A stretch of 64,000 nucleotides of DNA, taken from positions 7,980 to 71,979 of the forward strand of contig JANRIN010000074.1 of the NCBI GenBank assembly GCA_033764965.1. The letters run 5' to 3'. A model generated the notes under the pieces. That model searched no databases and was not told the origin of the DNA. It saw nothing but the letters and a program-made list of their open reading frames with translations. The position numbers were made by a program, and so were the translations under genes. The DNA is from JSC-12 sp033764965. Its GTDB lineage: Bacteria; Cyanobacteriota; Cyanobacteriia; Leptolyngbyales; Leptolyngbyaceae. Numbering within the stretch: position 1 is the first letter of the stretch; every line of letters starts with the position of its first letter. This document shows, in pieces, positions 8,283 through 17,040 of this stretch.

Positions 8283-8750
8283 CTATAGTTGAACCACATC
8301 CCACAGCAGGGATGCGGAAATCAATGCCAGCATAATTCCGGCAGCAATATCCAACGTGCGAGGAGACAAGCGTGACGAGAGCCATTGCCCCACTCCAACC
8401 CCAATCAAAGTCGTGGCAACCAGGGCAGTTCCAGCCCCCAGAAAAACCACCCAGGGCTTATGAAATTCTGCACTCATCAATAAGGTGGAAACCTGGGTTT
8501 TATCGCCAATTTCCGCCAGGAAAATTGTGAAGAAGGTAGACGAAAACACCCGCCAGAACGGACAACTTTCTTCCTGTCCAGTTACGCAAGCCGAACTCAC
8601 TGGCTGATCTGGCTGGATCTGGCTTTCCTCAATCACCAGCGTCGATCGCGCCTCCCGTAAAGACTCTGGGCTTGGATGCGGTTCCTGGGATAAGGTTTCG
8701 AACGTTGAAGCAGTTGAAGATTGTAACAAAGGTTCCACAGCAGGTTTCAT
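8283..8750 (-). CDS. GDT1/TMEM165 (UPF0016) half-size cation exporter, subunit 1
   Basis: After about 60 polar residues comes a three-TM half-repeat with the motif FLAEIGDKTQVSTLL. The second helix is VVFLGAGTALVATTLIGVGVG. The conserved Glu/Asp pair of E-x-G-D-K-T is the cation-binding part in this family. With the downstream half-size gene it should make one functional inverted-repeat transporter for Mn2+/Ca2+ homeostasis, relevant to photosystem II manganese supply. The long polar N-terminal extension is unusual for a half-size member and may be regulatory. Confidence 0.85.
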   Translation of the reverse strand: MKPAVEPLLQSSTASTFETLSQEPHPSPESLREARSTLVIEESQIQPDQPVSSACVTGQEESCPFWRVFSSTFFTIFLAEIGDKTQVSTLLMSAEFHKPWVVFLGAGTALVATTLIGVGVGQWLSSRLSPRTLDIAAGIMLALISASLLWDVVQL

Positions 8751-8815
8751 TTATGCTTTCATTTTCTTTTCATTATCTGCAATAGCACTCGAAAGGGCAA
8801 GCGGATCATCCGGGT

Positions 8816-9166
8816 TTAAATCCCAACTTCGCGATCGAACTTCAGCATTTCCAGACTGCGATCGCCGTACACCGCTTCAATTTGCTGCCGACAACAATCG
8901 ATCGCAAAATCATTTACCTCTGCTGCCTCAATCCCATACAAATCCTGAAACACTTCTGTCTCGACTCGGCAAAAGCGGGGACGATCAGCATAAATGCGGC
9001 ATTCTCGCGTTTCGTGGTCAAAGTGAATGCACCAACCTCCCTCCCCCACCAAACTGAGATACTGGGAAAGTTCTTCAGGAGTCAGGTAATCTTCCAATTC
9101 CGGGCGATCGCTGGGGTCAAGATGACAGCAAGCACCACAATATTTCACGCACTGCCAGGTAGCCAT
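8816..9166 (-). CDS. YkgJ-type cysteine-cluster protein
   Basis: A small soluble protein with the family layout of an N-terminal CVKYCGACC cluster, a central GWCIHFDHETRECRIYADRPRFCR, and a late DCCRQQIE. The spaced cysteines probably bind Zn or an Fe-S cluster; the family (putative zinc/iron-chelating) has no settled biochemical role. The length of 116 aa is typical. It is divergent from psb30 across a 128-bp spacer. Confidence 0.85.
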   Translation of the reverse strand: MATWQCVKYCGACCHLDPSDRPELEDYLTPEELSQYLSLVGEGGWCIHFDHETRECRIYADRPRFCRVETEVFQDLYGIEAAEVNDFAIDCCRQQIEAVYGDRSLEMLKFDREVGI

Positions 9167-9294
9167 AAAAACCTTTTTATACTTTTGTTAACTTTCTGAG
9201 GGGAGGTATCCCCGTCAGCTTAATATGTTTAACTGTCACGGCTTGATTACAAGAGATTAAGGAGTCACCCCGGAGACTTCTGTTGGGAGGAAAG

Positions 9295-9426
9295 ATGGGT
9301 TTCATTACAGATATTTTTGGTGGCATTAATTGGGAAGCAATTGTCCAGCTAACTATGGTAGCGGCAATTATGATTTCCGGTCCGATCGTAATCTTCTTGC
9401 TGGCGGCACGCGGCGGAGATTTATAG
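9295..9426 (+). CDS. psb30: Photosystem II protein Psb30 (Ycf12)
   Basis: A 43-residue, single-helix membrane protein. The segment WEAIVQLTMVAAIMISGP and the end VIFLLAARGGDL match the Psb30/Ycf12 pattern (hydrophobic helix with QLTM...ISGP then a basic-Gly tail). Psb30 sits at the periphery of photosystem II near PsbJ and cytochrome b559 and stabilises the complex. The N-terminus is about ten residues longer than the shortest forms. GGGAGG stands just before the ATG. A strong terminator follows 40 bp after the stop, so it appears monocistronic. Confidence 0.92.
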   Translation: MGFITDIFGGINWEAIVQLTMVAAIMISGPIVIFLLAARGGDL

Positions 9427-9465
9427 ATTTACAACGAAAGTTAAAGAGTATGAGAGAGTAGCGAT

Positions 9466-9494
9466 GAGTCTGGCTTCGGTCAGGCTCTTTTTTT
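9466..9494 (+). terminator. Rho-independent terminator of psb30
   Basis: GAGTCTG and CAGGCTC pair (one G-T wobble) around GCTTCGGT. The stem is followed by a run of seven T. It sits 40 bp downstream of the psb30 stop. Confidence 0.9.
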
Positions 9495-9557
9495 ATGTCA
9501 TGCCTCTTTCCCTTCTCGTTAATACGCCCTTTTACCTTCTACCTGAATGCCCTTGAC

Positions 9558-9587
9558 AAAAAAAATCCCCAGCCGAAGCCAGGGATT
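9558..9587 (-). terminator. Rho-independent terminator of the small lipoprotein gene
   Basis: Read on the minus strand, ATCCCTGGC and GCTGGGGAT form a 9-bp stem around a TTCG tetraloop. They are followed by an unbroken T run. It lies about 90 bp behind the lipoprotein stop codon. Confidence 0.88.
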
Positions 9588-9673
9588 GAATCAGGGTGCA
9601 TCTACCACTCCGTTATTCCAGTCCGTCCCTGGAAACTCAGGACAGCCCCAGTGAAGTTTCTGTAAAGAAGCGC

Positions 9674-9892
9674 TTATTGTTTTGGTTCCGCTTGCTGTTC
9701 AGCCTGGTTGATGCGCTGTTCGGACTGCTGCACACTTTGCTGCACTTGATCGGTCTTCTGTTCTATGGGATTCGCTTGTTCAACCGCTTTCTGCTCCCTC
9801 TGTTGGGCGGCGTTTGGTTGTCCACAGGCGTTCAAAGCAAAGCTAATGCTTCCAAGCATCATGAGTATTACGAGCAGCGATCGTCTGACCAT
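9674..9892 (-). CDS. Small Gln-rich lipoprotein
   Basis: A 72-aa protein with a lipoprotein signal peptide: MVRR, a hydrophobic core, and the lipobox LNAC at about residues 20-23. The mature part is almost wholly Gln/Glu/Ala/Lys in a heptad-like pattern (QVQQSVQQSEQRINQAEQQ), so it is probably a coiled coil anchored to a membrane. The ATG at 9892 has a strong GGAGGATTCT site, so it is preferred over the ATG at 9913. No named family is recognised. It has its own terminator downstream. Confidence 0.75.
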   Translation of the reverse strand: MVRRSLLVILMMLGSISFALNACGQPNAAQQREQKAVEQANPIEQKTDQVQQSVQQSEQRINQAEQQAEPKQ

Positions 9893-9979
9893 AGAATCCT
9901 CCAGGTTCGCCATGATGTTGTTAGTTTGCCCGAATTAAGCTTCTATGTCCGCACCCCCCCTTGAGAATCGTGAAGTCAA

Positions 9980-10075
9980 TAACATCCGGAGTTTGTCGTG
10001 CTGAACAAGCAGAGCGAAGTGAAGCATCTCTGCGATTCTTCGCTAACCGCTCAGAATGACAACTTCTTGATGTTA
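9980..10075. repeat. Small inverted-repeat element (MITE/REP-like)
   Basis: The 96-bp block is bounded by TAACATC (9980-9986) and its exact reverse complement GATGTTA (10069-10075). Inside it AGCGAAG and CTTCGCT form a second perfect 7-bp stem. The core reads GAAGCATCTCTGCGATTCTT and then GCTCAGAATGAC, a motif set I recall as a dispersed repeat in cyanobacterial intergenic DNA. It sits between the lipoprotein promoter and the end of the sugar kinase gene. Confidence 0.6.
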
Positions 10076-10089
10076 ATTAATTCTCCTTC

Positions 10090-11145
10090 CTAAGCTGATA
10101 ATTCTTCTACCAATAAGTGAAGAGCGGCTTTCATTTCAGAGGGGTTGGTAGTTGCCGTACCAAATTGACGTACTACGATGCTTGCTGCCAAATTGCCTAA
10201 CACTGCGGCTTCCCAGGGAGTCGCTCCCAGGATGAGTCCTAGCGTCAAGGCGGCAACGACTGTATCACCTGCCCCCGTGACATCAAAAACATCGGTACGA
10301 TTAAAAGCAGGCACATGGTATTCCGTTCCATCTTTGTGAAACAGGCTCATGCCATCTTCACCACGAGTAATTAGGACTTGCTGGGCATTCGTCAGGCTGA
10401 TGAGATCTCGCCCTCCCTGCCGCAACAGGGAAAGATCGGATTTGTCCCCAGAAAGTTTGACCAATGGATAGCCGATCGCCTGTTCTGCTTCAGGAAGATT
10501 AGGCGTAAAAATCGTGGCTCCCTGGTAACGCACTAAATTCTTTTGAGCGTCCACCACGCTGAAGGGATGCCCTAAGGCAGCAGCGATCACGGGTGCCGAC
10601 AAAGTTCCATCCCCATAGTCAGAACAGACCACCGCATCTACCTGCCTTAGATGATCTTGAATGTAGGTTGCTAACTGTTCCTGGAGTTCTGGCGGCGCAG
10701 GTTCATCAGATTTGCGATCGACCCGCACAATTTGTTGCGTCACCGATTGTCGAGCATGACCAGAAATACGGGTTTTAGTTACAGTGGGACGATTTCCATC
10801 CAGCAAAATACCGTCTGTATTAATTCCCGCTTTTTCAAAGATGGTTCGCAGGGCAGCTCCTTGCTCGTCTTTGCCCACCAGTCCAACCCCTTTGACCTGG
10901 GCACCCAGTTTTGCCAGGTTATACACCGCATTGGCTCCACCTCCGGCAACCTGGCGCGTGTGCTCATGGCGAATAATCAAAACTGGAGCCTCCCGCGACA
11001 ACCGCTCTACTTGTCCAGTTAAAAACTCGTCCAGGCACAAATCTCCAATCACCATCACACGAGGTTGGTGAAACTGGTCAATTAAGTGAGATAAACGATC
11101 TGCTGAGGCAACTAGCTGAGTAACAAAGGTGGAGTCGAGAGTCAT
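10090..11145 (-). CDS. PfkB-family sugar kinase, RfaE1/HldE kinase-domain-like
   Basis: A ribokinase-fold enzyme. The N-terminal motif is MVIGDLCLDEFLTG, the substrate glycine motif is VAGGGANAVYNLAKLGA, and the C-terminal ATP/catalytic motif is DVTGAGDTVVAALTLG, where the Asp of GAGD is the base. The combination RLSREAPVLIIR after the first motif is typical of D-glycero-beta-D-manno-heptose-7-phosphate kinase (RfaE1). The fused adenylyltransferase domain of E. coli HldE is absent, as in split versions. It probably supplies an activated heptose or a related sugar for the envelope, but the substrate is inferred. No clear ribosome binding site precedes the ATG. Confidence 0.8.
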   Translation of the reverse strand: MTLDSTFVTQLVASADRLSHLIDQFHQPRVMVIGDLCLDEFLTGQVERLSREAPVLIIRHEHTRQVAGGGANAVYNLAKLGAQVKGVGLVGKDEQGAALRTIFEKAGINTDGILLDGNRPTVTKTRISGHARQSVTQQIVRVDRKSDEPAPPELQEQLATYIQDHLRQVDAVVCSDYGDGTLSAPVIAAALGHPFSVVDAQKNLVRYQGATIFTPNLPEAEQAIGYPLVKLSGDKSDLSLLRQGGRDLISLTNAQQVLITRGEDGMSLFHKDGTEYHVPAFNRTDVFDVTGAGDTVVAALTLGLILGATPWEAAVLGNLAASIVVRQFGTATTNPSEMKAALHLLVEELSA

Positions 11146-12097
11146 AGGTCGTGTGCTGTTTCCAAAACTGACTGGTGAATGGTTCTAACGGGTGAATAGT
11201 TCTGTGTATGCTCTTGAGCGAACTCAGTCTACTACAACAGCCCAAGGTTTTTTCACACGACGACTGCCGGCTTGCTGGGAGACCAAACAGGCTGAAATGA
11301 CATAGGACTTTGCGATCAATCAGATTGAGAAATTTCCGAGAAAGATTATTCCCATTGCTTCCCGTGATTGAAATGTAGGCTGAGAGTGAAAGTCTACTTA
11401 AGCAGACTGGAAAAGGGTTTTAGGAGATTTGAATGGACTTTGTTGATTAGCCCACAGTTCACTTGCAGAGAAACTTGCAGCAAGAATACGGGTATTGTCT
11501 TCTGTAGAAATCGCTTGTATGAATTTACTAATTTGCCAGCAGGTGATTAGTAAATAACGCTGTTGAAGTGGGAATCCTCAAATCAACGCAACTCTGCGCT
11601 AAGGGTGCATGACTTGAATGGGTGAGCGACTCATCGTTCTCACTCGGTCATCAAAATCAGTGATGCAAGAGGGCAATTCTCTATAATTCTTTACTGGATA
11701 AATTACTTTCTTGAAAGGTTAGGATCGCCGATTGTTGAGTTATAAAGAGTCACGACCTTTCCGATAAAACTTAATTGATATCCCCTGATCCTGCTGATGC
11801 GTCGGCGTATAAGTGTTTATCTGGTTTGCTGCAATTGCAACTCGTCTTGTTCTTGATTTAGATCACTGGCACAGGCTGGCTTTGTATGGTACAAACCATT
11901 TTCTCTTACTTAAATTGTGAAAAGACGAACTCTTCCATTCTTTACCGATTCAGTTGAGTGTGTCTTACAGTGTAAGCATCTACCAACTCAAACTTCTCAG
12001 GCGTGCGTCTAAAAACGCTGAAGTGTTCAAAGCAGAATCAATCAGGTTTATGGCAATGGCTCAGGTTTAAGCGCTTAACTGCTGTTAACAGTGTTTT
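11146..12097. other. Long intergenic region, 952 bp
   Basis: The stretch lies between the divergent sugar kinase and the CHASE2-GGDEF-EAL gene. The only ORF over 60 codons (11368-11550) lacks coding character and a ribosome binding site. A small GGTGAG...CTCACT inverted repeat lies near 11618-11641. The spacer is long for this gene-dense region and may hold a long leader or a small RNA, but I see no recognised RNA family. Confidence 0.45.
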
Positions 12098-14671
12098 GTG
12101 CAACGATCGCTCAATTCAGGTTATTTCGTTTGCATGACCCAAATTTTAGAAAGCTTTACTAAACTCTTGAAAAAAAGTTGCCGGACTACAGGCAACCTTT
12201 TCAAGCATCCCATTCTCCTAACAAGCTTGCTTGTTACGGGCATTGTTGTGGGTGTACGGCAAGTTGGCGGGCTGCAATCCTGGGAGTTGTTGACTTACGA
12301 TCAAATGGTGCGGTTGCGAACAGATGAAGCGCCGGATCCTCGCTTGTTGTTAGTCACCATTACAGAAGAAGATATTCGGTTACAAAAACGTTGGCCCATG
12401 TCTGACGAGGTTATTGCTCGATTGTTACAGCGGTTGCAGCAATCTCAGCCTCGCACGATCGGCTTGGATATGTACCGGGATGTGCCCTATCAACCAGGAC
12501 AAGCGGATTTACTCAAGCAACTGCAAGCATCGAATGTCATTGCAATTCGGCTGTTAGGAGATGAGGATAAGCAGGCAGTGCCTCCGCCCATTGGGGTTCC
12601 ACCAGAGCGGGTGGGGTTGAGCGATATTGTGATTGATCCGGATGCTATTGTTCGCAGAAGTTTGCTGTACGCCAGAACTTCCGACACCGAGTTGTATAGT
12701 TTTGCTCTGCGCTTAGGCTTGCATTATCTCAACGTTCAGCCTGCTGAATTTCAGGCTCAGTCGCTCACGGGGTTGAAGATTCGCAATACATTTTTCCCGT
12801 CTCTCAATGCCACATCGGGCGGGTACGAAAACCTCGACGATCGGGGCTATCAAATTATGCTGAATTATCGTTCAGCCAAAAATGTCGCGCGTCAGGTTTC
12901 TCTCACTCAAGTATTAGATGGTCGGGTTAACCCCGCCTGGATTAAAGATAAGTTGGTGCTGATTGGGACGACTGCACCGAGTGTCAGAGATTTTTTCTTA
13001 ACCCCCTTTAACCTCTCCAGCAATAAAAGCCCTGATACGCCTGGAGTGGTCGTCCATGCTCAAAAAACGAGTCAAATTCTCAGCACTATCCTGGACGATC
13101 GCCCCCTCATCTGGTTCTGGGCTGATGGGGTTGAAGCATTGTGGTTTCTGGTTTGGGCTGGAATTGGCGGCGTTTTAGGCTGGCGGTTACGGCATCCTTT
13201 GTACCTTGGGCTGGCTGGTTTCTTGGGGGTTGGTGGCATCTTTGGAGTGTGTTATCTCCTGTTTTTGCAGGCTGGCTGGATTCCGTTTGTCCCGGGGGCG
13301 ATCGCATTCGTGGGAACTGGCATCGCCATGGTTGCCTATCGCCTCCTGCATGATGCGCTCCATGACGAACTCACTGGCTTGCCCAATCGAACATTTTTCG
13401 TTAACCAACTCCAGTGGATCTTGAATCAACGCAACCGCTCCGCATTTAGTAAGTTTAATGACAATCAGTCCGTGGCAGTGCTATTCCTGGGGCTAGACAG
13501 CTTCAAAGCCATTAATGATAGTTTTGGGCACCGTCTTGCCGACGAATTGTTAGTATCCACTGCCAAACGCTTGAAGCTCTGCCTTCGCCCCCAGGACGAA
13601 TTGGCACGAGTGGGTGGGGATGAATTTGCCATTTTGCTAAGAAATGTGCGTGATCCGGATGAAGTGGCTCATCTAGCAGATCGACTCCAAAAGCAGGTCA
13701 AAATTCCATTTCACCTGCGAGGGCAAGAAATTGTGACTACCGCCAGCGTGGGCATTGTGCTGGATCAACCGGATAAGACCTACGAGCCGGAAGACATTCT
13801 GCGGGATGCTCATACGGCGATGCACCAGGCTAAGGCTTCGGGTAAAGCCCGGTATCAAGTATTTCGGGCGGGAATGCGAGTTCAGATCATGACCCGAATG
13901 CAACTGGAAACCGACCTGCGACGGGCGATCGAGCGGCAGGAGTTTCAGCTTCACTACCAACCGTTTATTTCGCTAGACACGGGTGCGATCGCTGGGTTTG
14001 AAGCTTTGTTGCGATGGCAGCATCCGCAGCGGGGGTTCGTCCACCCAGTTGAATTTATTCCTGTCGCAGAAGAAACTGATCTGATTCTTCCCATTGGGCA
14101 ATGGGTGATTGAGGAAGCCTGTCATCAACTCAAAATCTGGCAAACTCAATTTCCAGAAAAATCCCTTGTCGTGAGTGTCAACCTCTCCGGACGACAGTTC
14201 CTACAAACCGACCTGGTGGAACAAATTGAACAAACCCTGAAAGATTCCCAACTGGATGGACGCAGTTTGAAGTTGGAAATTACTGAAAGCATTGCGATGA
14301 ACGATGTGGAATCGACGATCGCCTTGCTGCTACGACTCAAAGCTCTCAATCTGCAACTCAGCATCGACGACTTTGGCACTGGATATTCGTCTCTCAGCTA
14401 TCTGCACCGCTTCCCAACCGACACCATCAAAGTCGATCGCTCCTTTGTTAGCCGCATGGGAGACGAAGCAGAAGATGCTCATATTGTTCAAACCATCATC
14501 ATGCTGGGGCACAATCTGGGCATGATGATCGTTGCCGAGGGCGTTGAAACCGCTGAACAATTGAGTCGGTTGCGTGCTCTAAAGTGTGAATGTGCTCAGG
14601 GGTATTACTTCTCAAGACCCGTTCCCAGCGAAGTCGCTGAGGATTTGCTCAGAAAAAATCCTTGCTGGTAG
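12098..14671 (+). CDS. CHASE2-GGDEF-EAL cyclic-di-GMP regulator
   Basis: A membrane sensor with both c-di-GMP synthesis and breakdown domains. An N-terminal TM is followed by an extracytoplasmic CHASE2 domain (about residues 55-320), then three TM helices. The GGDEF domain has an intact catalytic motif at 506-510 and an RxxD inhibitory site (RPQD, 497-500) exactly five residues earlier. The EAL domain starts at Glu635 and keeps NLSGRQF, EITES, DDFGTGYSSLSYL, KVDRSF and VAEGVET. Both activities could therefore be functional, with product feedback at the I-site. The listed start is a GTG; an ATG at 12134 (MTQILES) is equally possible, and neither has a clear ribosome binding site. Confidence 0.92.
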   Translation: MQRSLNSGYFVCMTQILESFTKLLKKSCRTTGNLFKHPILLTSLLVTGIVVGVRQVGGLQSWELLTYDQMVRLRTDEAPDPRLLLVTITEEDIRLQKRWPMSDEVIARLLQRLQQSQPRTIGLDMYRDVPYQPGQADLLKQLQASNVIAIRLLGDEDKQAVPPPIGVPPERVGLSDIVIDPDAIVRRSLLYARTSDTELYSFALRLGLHYLNVQPAEFQAQSLTGLKIRNTFFPSLNATSGGYENLDDRGYQIMLNYRSAKNVARQVSLTQVLDGRVNPAWIKDKLVLIGTTAPSVRDFFLTPFNLSSNKSPDTPGVVVHAQKTSQILSTILDDRPLIWFWADGVEALWFLVWAGIGGVLGWRLRHPLYLGLAGFLGVGGIFGVCYLLFLQAGWIPFVPGAIAFVGTGIAMVAYRLLHDALHDELTGLPNRTFFVNQLQWILNQRNRSAFSKFNDNQSVAVLFLGLDSFKAINDSFGHRLADELLVSTAKRLKLCLRPQDELARVGGDEFAILLRNVRDPDEVAHLADRLQKQVKIPFHLRGQEIVTTASVGIVLDQPDKTYEPEDILRDAHTAMHQAKASGKARYQVFRAGMRVQIMTRMQLETDLRRAIERQEFQLHYQPFISLDTGAIAGFEALLRWQHPQRGFVHPVEFIPVAEETDLILPIGQWVIEEACHQLKIWQTQFPEKSLVVSVNLSGRQFLQTDLVEQIEQTLKDSQLDGRSLKLEITESIAMNDVESTIALLLRLKALNLQLSIDDFGTGYSSLSYLHRFPTDTIKVDRSFVSRMGDEAEDAHIVQTIIMLGHNLGMMIVAEGVETAEQLSRLRALKCECAQGYYFSRPVPSEVAEDLLRKNPCW

Positions 14672-14716
14672 GAGATAGGAACTAGAATAATTGGGGAATT
14701 CGAAAGGATGCAGTGA

Positions 14717-15142
14717 ATGTTGCGAGGGATCTGGGCGATCGTCCTGGTGATTCTATTGACGGCTTGTGGCGCAATCGGACAAACTCCGGGAAAGGACTTA
14801 GTGGAGCAAGCAATCGCGCTGCAACTGAATCAGGTGCAGCAAGAACTGAGCCAGCAATTACGCCTGGATACTCCCACTCCAGAGGTGAAAATCAATCGCA
14901 TTGCGATCGCCAAGCAAATTCCCCTCAAAATCAAAGAGCTTTCCGCCTTCCACATCCTTGGTGCTTGCGATTACACCGTTAAACTGCCAAACCATTCTGT
15001 TTCCCAGCAAAATATTCCCTTTGAGGTGTATTTGCAACGGCAGCAAGAAGGTAAAACCTGGCGAGTTGCCTTTCCCAAAACCACTGAGGACGGAGAAATA
15101 ACCTGGGTCACTCAACGCATTCCAACCGCCGTGTATAAGTAG
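14717..15142 (+). CDS. Hypothetical lipoprotein
   Basis: A 141-aa protein with a lipoprotein signal: MLRGIWAIVLVILLTAC, with lipobox LTAC. The mature part is an alpha/beta domain with a helical start (VEQAIALQLNQVQQELSQQL) and a beta-rich second half including YTVKLPN and EVYLQRQQEGKTWRVAFP. I do not recognise a named family, but the pattern resembles periplasmic NTF2-like or DUF-type lipoproteins. AAAGGA precedes the ATG. It follows the c-di-GMP regulator by 45 bp and precedes the hydrolase by 11 bp, so the three may share a transcript. Confidence 0.75.
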   Translation: MLRGIWAIVLVILLTACGAIGQTPGKDLVEQAIALQLNQVQQELSQQLRLDTPTPEVKINRIAIAKQIPLKIKELSAFHILGACDYTVKLPNHSVSQQNIPFEVYLQRQQEGKTWRVAFPKTTEDGEITWVTQRIPTAVYK

Positions 15143-15153
15143 CCCCCCATCCC

Positions 15154-16020
15154 ATGCCCGAAACCTGGACGCACCAATTCATTTCTACCAATGGCATTCA
15201 GCTTCACTACGTGACTCAAGGTGAAGGACCACTGATGCTGTTTTTGCATGGTTTTCCTGAGTTTTGGTATTCCTGGCGCAAGCAGATCCCAGAGTTTGCC
15301 AGCGATCGCAAAGTGGTTGCTTTAGATTTGCGGGGTTACAACGACAGCGACAAACCTGCCGATCAATCTGCCTACGTCATGCGGGAGTTCATCAACGATG
15401 TGAAAGGCGTGATCACAGGCTTAGGGTACGATCGCTGCATGCTAGTAGGGCATGACTGGGGGGGAGCGATCGCCTGGTCCTTTGCCTACACCCATCCCGA
15501 AATGGTAGAGCGGTTGATTATTCTCAACATTCCCCATCCTGCGAAATTTGCTCAAGGCTTGTTCACGCCCCAACAACTCCTGCGGAGCAGCTACATTTTC
15601 TTCTTTCAATTGCCATTTTTACCGGAACTGCTGATTCAGCTCAACGACTTCCAATTCCTGGAGCACGCATTTTTGGGTCTTGCCAGCAATAAAAGTGCTT
15701 TTTCAGAAGCAGACCTGGAGGCTTACAAAAACGCCTTTGCTAAACGGGGCACGATCACAGCGGCATTAAACTACTATCGCAACGTGTTTCAAAACGGCTT
15801 TGGGCAACGAACCTGGGGCGTGTTAGAGGTTCCAACTCTGATGATTTGGGGCGAGGACGACATTCCCCTGGGCAAAGAGCTGACCTATGGGACAGAGCAG
15901 TACGTCCGCAATTTTCAAATTAGATACATCACCGCTTGCAGCCATTGGGTGCAACAAGAGCGCCCAGAACTCGTCAATCCATACATTCGCGAATTTTTAG
16001 CTGGATCCACTGCGGTTTGA
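15154..16020 (+). CDS. Epoxide-hydrolase-like alpha/beta hydrolase
   Basis: The sequence carries the epoxide hydrolase signatures: oxyanion motif FLHGFPEFWYSWRKQIPEFA, the strand LDLRGYNDSDKP, and the nucleophile elbow VGHDWGGAIAW with Asp rather than Ser. The late catalytic His is in CSHWVQQERPELVN. An Asp nucleophile means a covalent ester intermediate hydrolysed by water, as in epoxide hydrolases and haloalkane dehalogenases; HGFPEFWYSW favours epoxide hydrolase. There is no signal peptide, so it is cytosolic. The physiological substrate is unknown. Confidence 0.85.
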   Translation: MPETWTHQFISTNGIQLHYVTQGEGPLMLFLHGFPEFWYSWRKQIPEFASDRKVVALDLRGYNDSDKPADQSAYVMREFINDVKGVITGLGYDRCMLVGHDWGGAIAWSFAYTHPEMVERLIILNIPHPAKFAQGLFTPQQLLRSSYIFFFQLPFLPELLIQLNDFQFLEHAFLGLASNKSAFSEADLEAYKNAFAKRGTITAALNYYRNVFQNGFGQRTWGVLEVPTLMIWGEDDIPLGKELTYGTEQYVRNFQIRYITACSHWVQQERPELVNPYIREFLAGSTAV

Positions 16021-16092
16021 GAAAGCTATGGTAGGAAGGTTCGATGCAAAATTCGATGCAAAAACAATCTACGGATTCAGTGGGGAGAAACT

Positions 16093-17040
16093 GTGTTTTT
16101 TAGTGTGGTGATTCCGACCTACAATCGCAAGCCAATTTTGGAGAAATGTCTGAAAGCGTTGGAGCATCAGGTCTTTGCTCCAAACCAGATTGCAGGCTAT
16201 GAAGTGGTGGTGGTAGACGATGGTTCAACGGATAAAACCGTTGAATGGCTGGAAGCGGCTACCAACCAATATTCCCATGTGCGGCTGTTCCAACAAGACC
16301 ACAAAGGACCCGCCGCTGCCCGCAATTTGGGAGTCGAGAAAGCGAGCGGTGACACGATTATTTTTATTGACAGCGATTTAGTGGTTACAGATCGCTTCCT
16401 TCAGGCTCATGCCGATGCGCTCCAGGCAGGAGCACGATCGCTGGGGCACGATCGCCTCTTCACCTACGGCTGGGTGATTAACACGGCTAATTTTGATGAT
16501 CCCACTTCCGAACCATTCAAAATCACGGATTATTCCCGTGCCTATTTTGCGACTGGCAATGTGGCGATCGCGCGGCATTGGCTGGATCAGGCTGGTTTAT
16601 TCGACACTCGCTTCCACCTCTACGGTTGGGAAGACCTGGAACTGGGGGTACGCCTGAAACAACTCGACTTGAAGCTGATTAAGTGTCCCGAAGCCGTAGG
16701 GTATCACTGGCATCCGCCCTTTGCGCTGGAGCAAATTCCTAAACTCATCGATCGCGAAATTCAGCGAGGCAGAATGGGGGTTTTGTTCTATCAAAAGCAC
16801 CCCACTTTCGATGTGCGCCTGATGATCCAGATGACCTGGCTGCACCAGCTTTTATGGGGAGTGCTGTCTTTGGGTGGTTTGCTGAACGAGCGTACGATGG
16901 CTCCCTTGCTGCAATGGCTGATCGATCGCGGCAAGCCTCAACTCGCCCTGGAAATTGCCCGAATCTTTCTGAATTGGTACAACGTGCAAGGGGTTTATGC
17001 TGCCTACCGCGAACTTCAACAAGCCGGAGAATTAAGATAG
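16093..17040 (+). CDS. Family 2 glycosyltransferase
   Basis: A GT-A fold enzyme with FSVVIPTYNRKPILEKCL at the N-terminus, EVVVVDDGSTDKTVEWL for nucleotide binding, and the metal motif FIDSDLVV. The region ATGNVAIARHWLDQAGLFD then YGWEDLELGVRLKQ matches the GalNAc-T-like C-terminal segment (ED acceptor/catalytic motif). It should transfer a sugar from a nucleotide donor to a cell-surface glycan; neither sugar is predictable. The start is GTG with GGGGAG at a good distance. The stop overlaps the convergent antiporter's stop by 9 bp. Confidence 0.88.
   Translation: MFFSVVIPTYNRKPILEKCLKALEHQVFAPNQIAGYEVVVVDDGSTDKTVEWLEAATNQYSHVRLFQQDHKGPAAARNLGVEKASGDTIIFIDSDLVVTDRFLQAHADALQAGARSLGHDRLFTYGWVINTANFDDPTSEPFKITDYSRAYFATGNVAIARHWLDQAGLFDTRFHLYGWEDLELGVRLKQLDLKLIKCPEAVGYHWHPPFALEQIPKLIDREIQRGRMGVLFYQKHPTFDVRLMIQMTWLHQLLWGVLSLGGLLNERTMAPLLQWLIDRGKPQLALEIARIFLNWYNVQGVYAAYRELQQAGELR

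Noticed and set aside
11368..11550. 60-codon ORF in the long spacer
   Set aside because: It has no ribosome binding site and an unlikely composition with many Arg and Cys.
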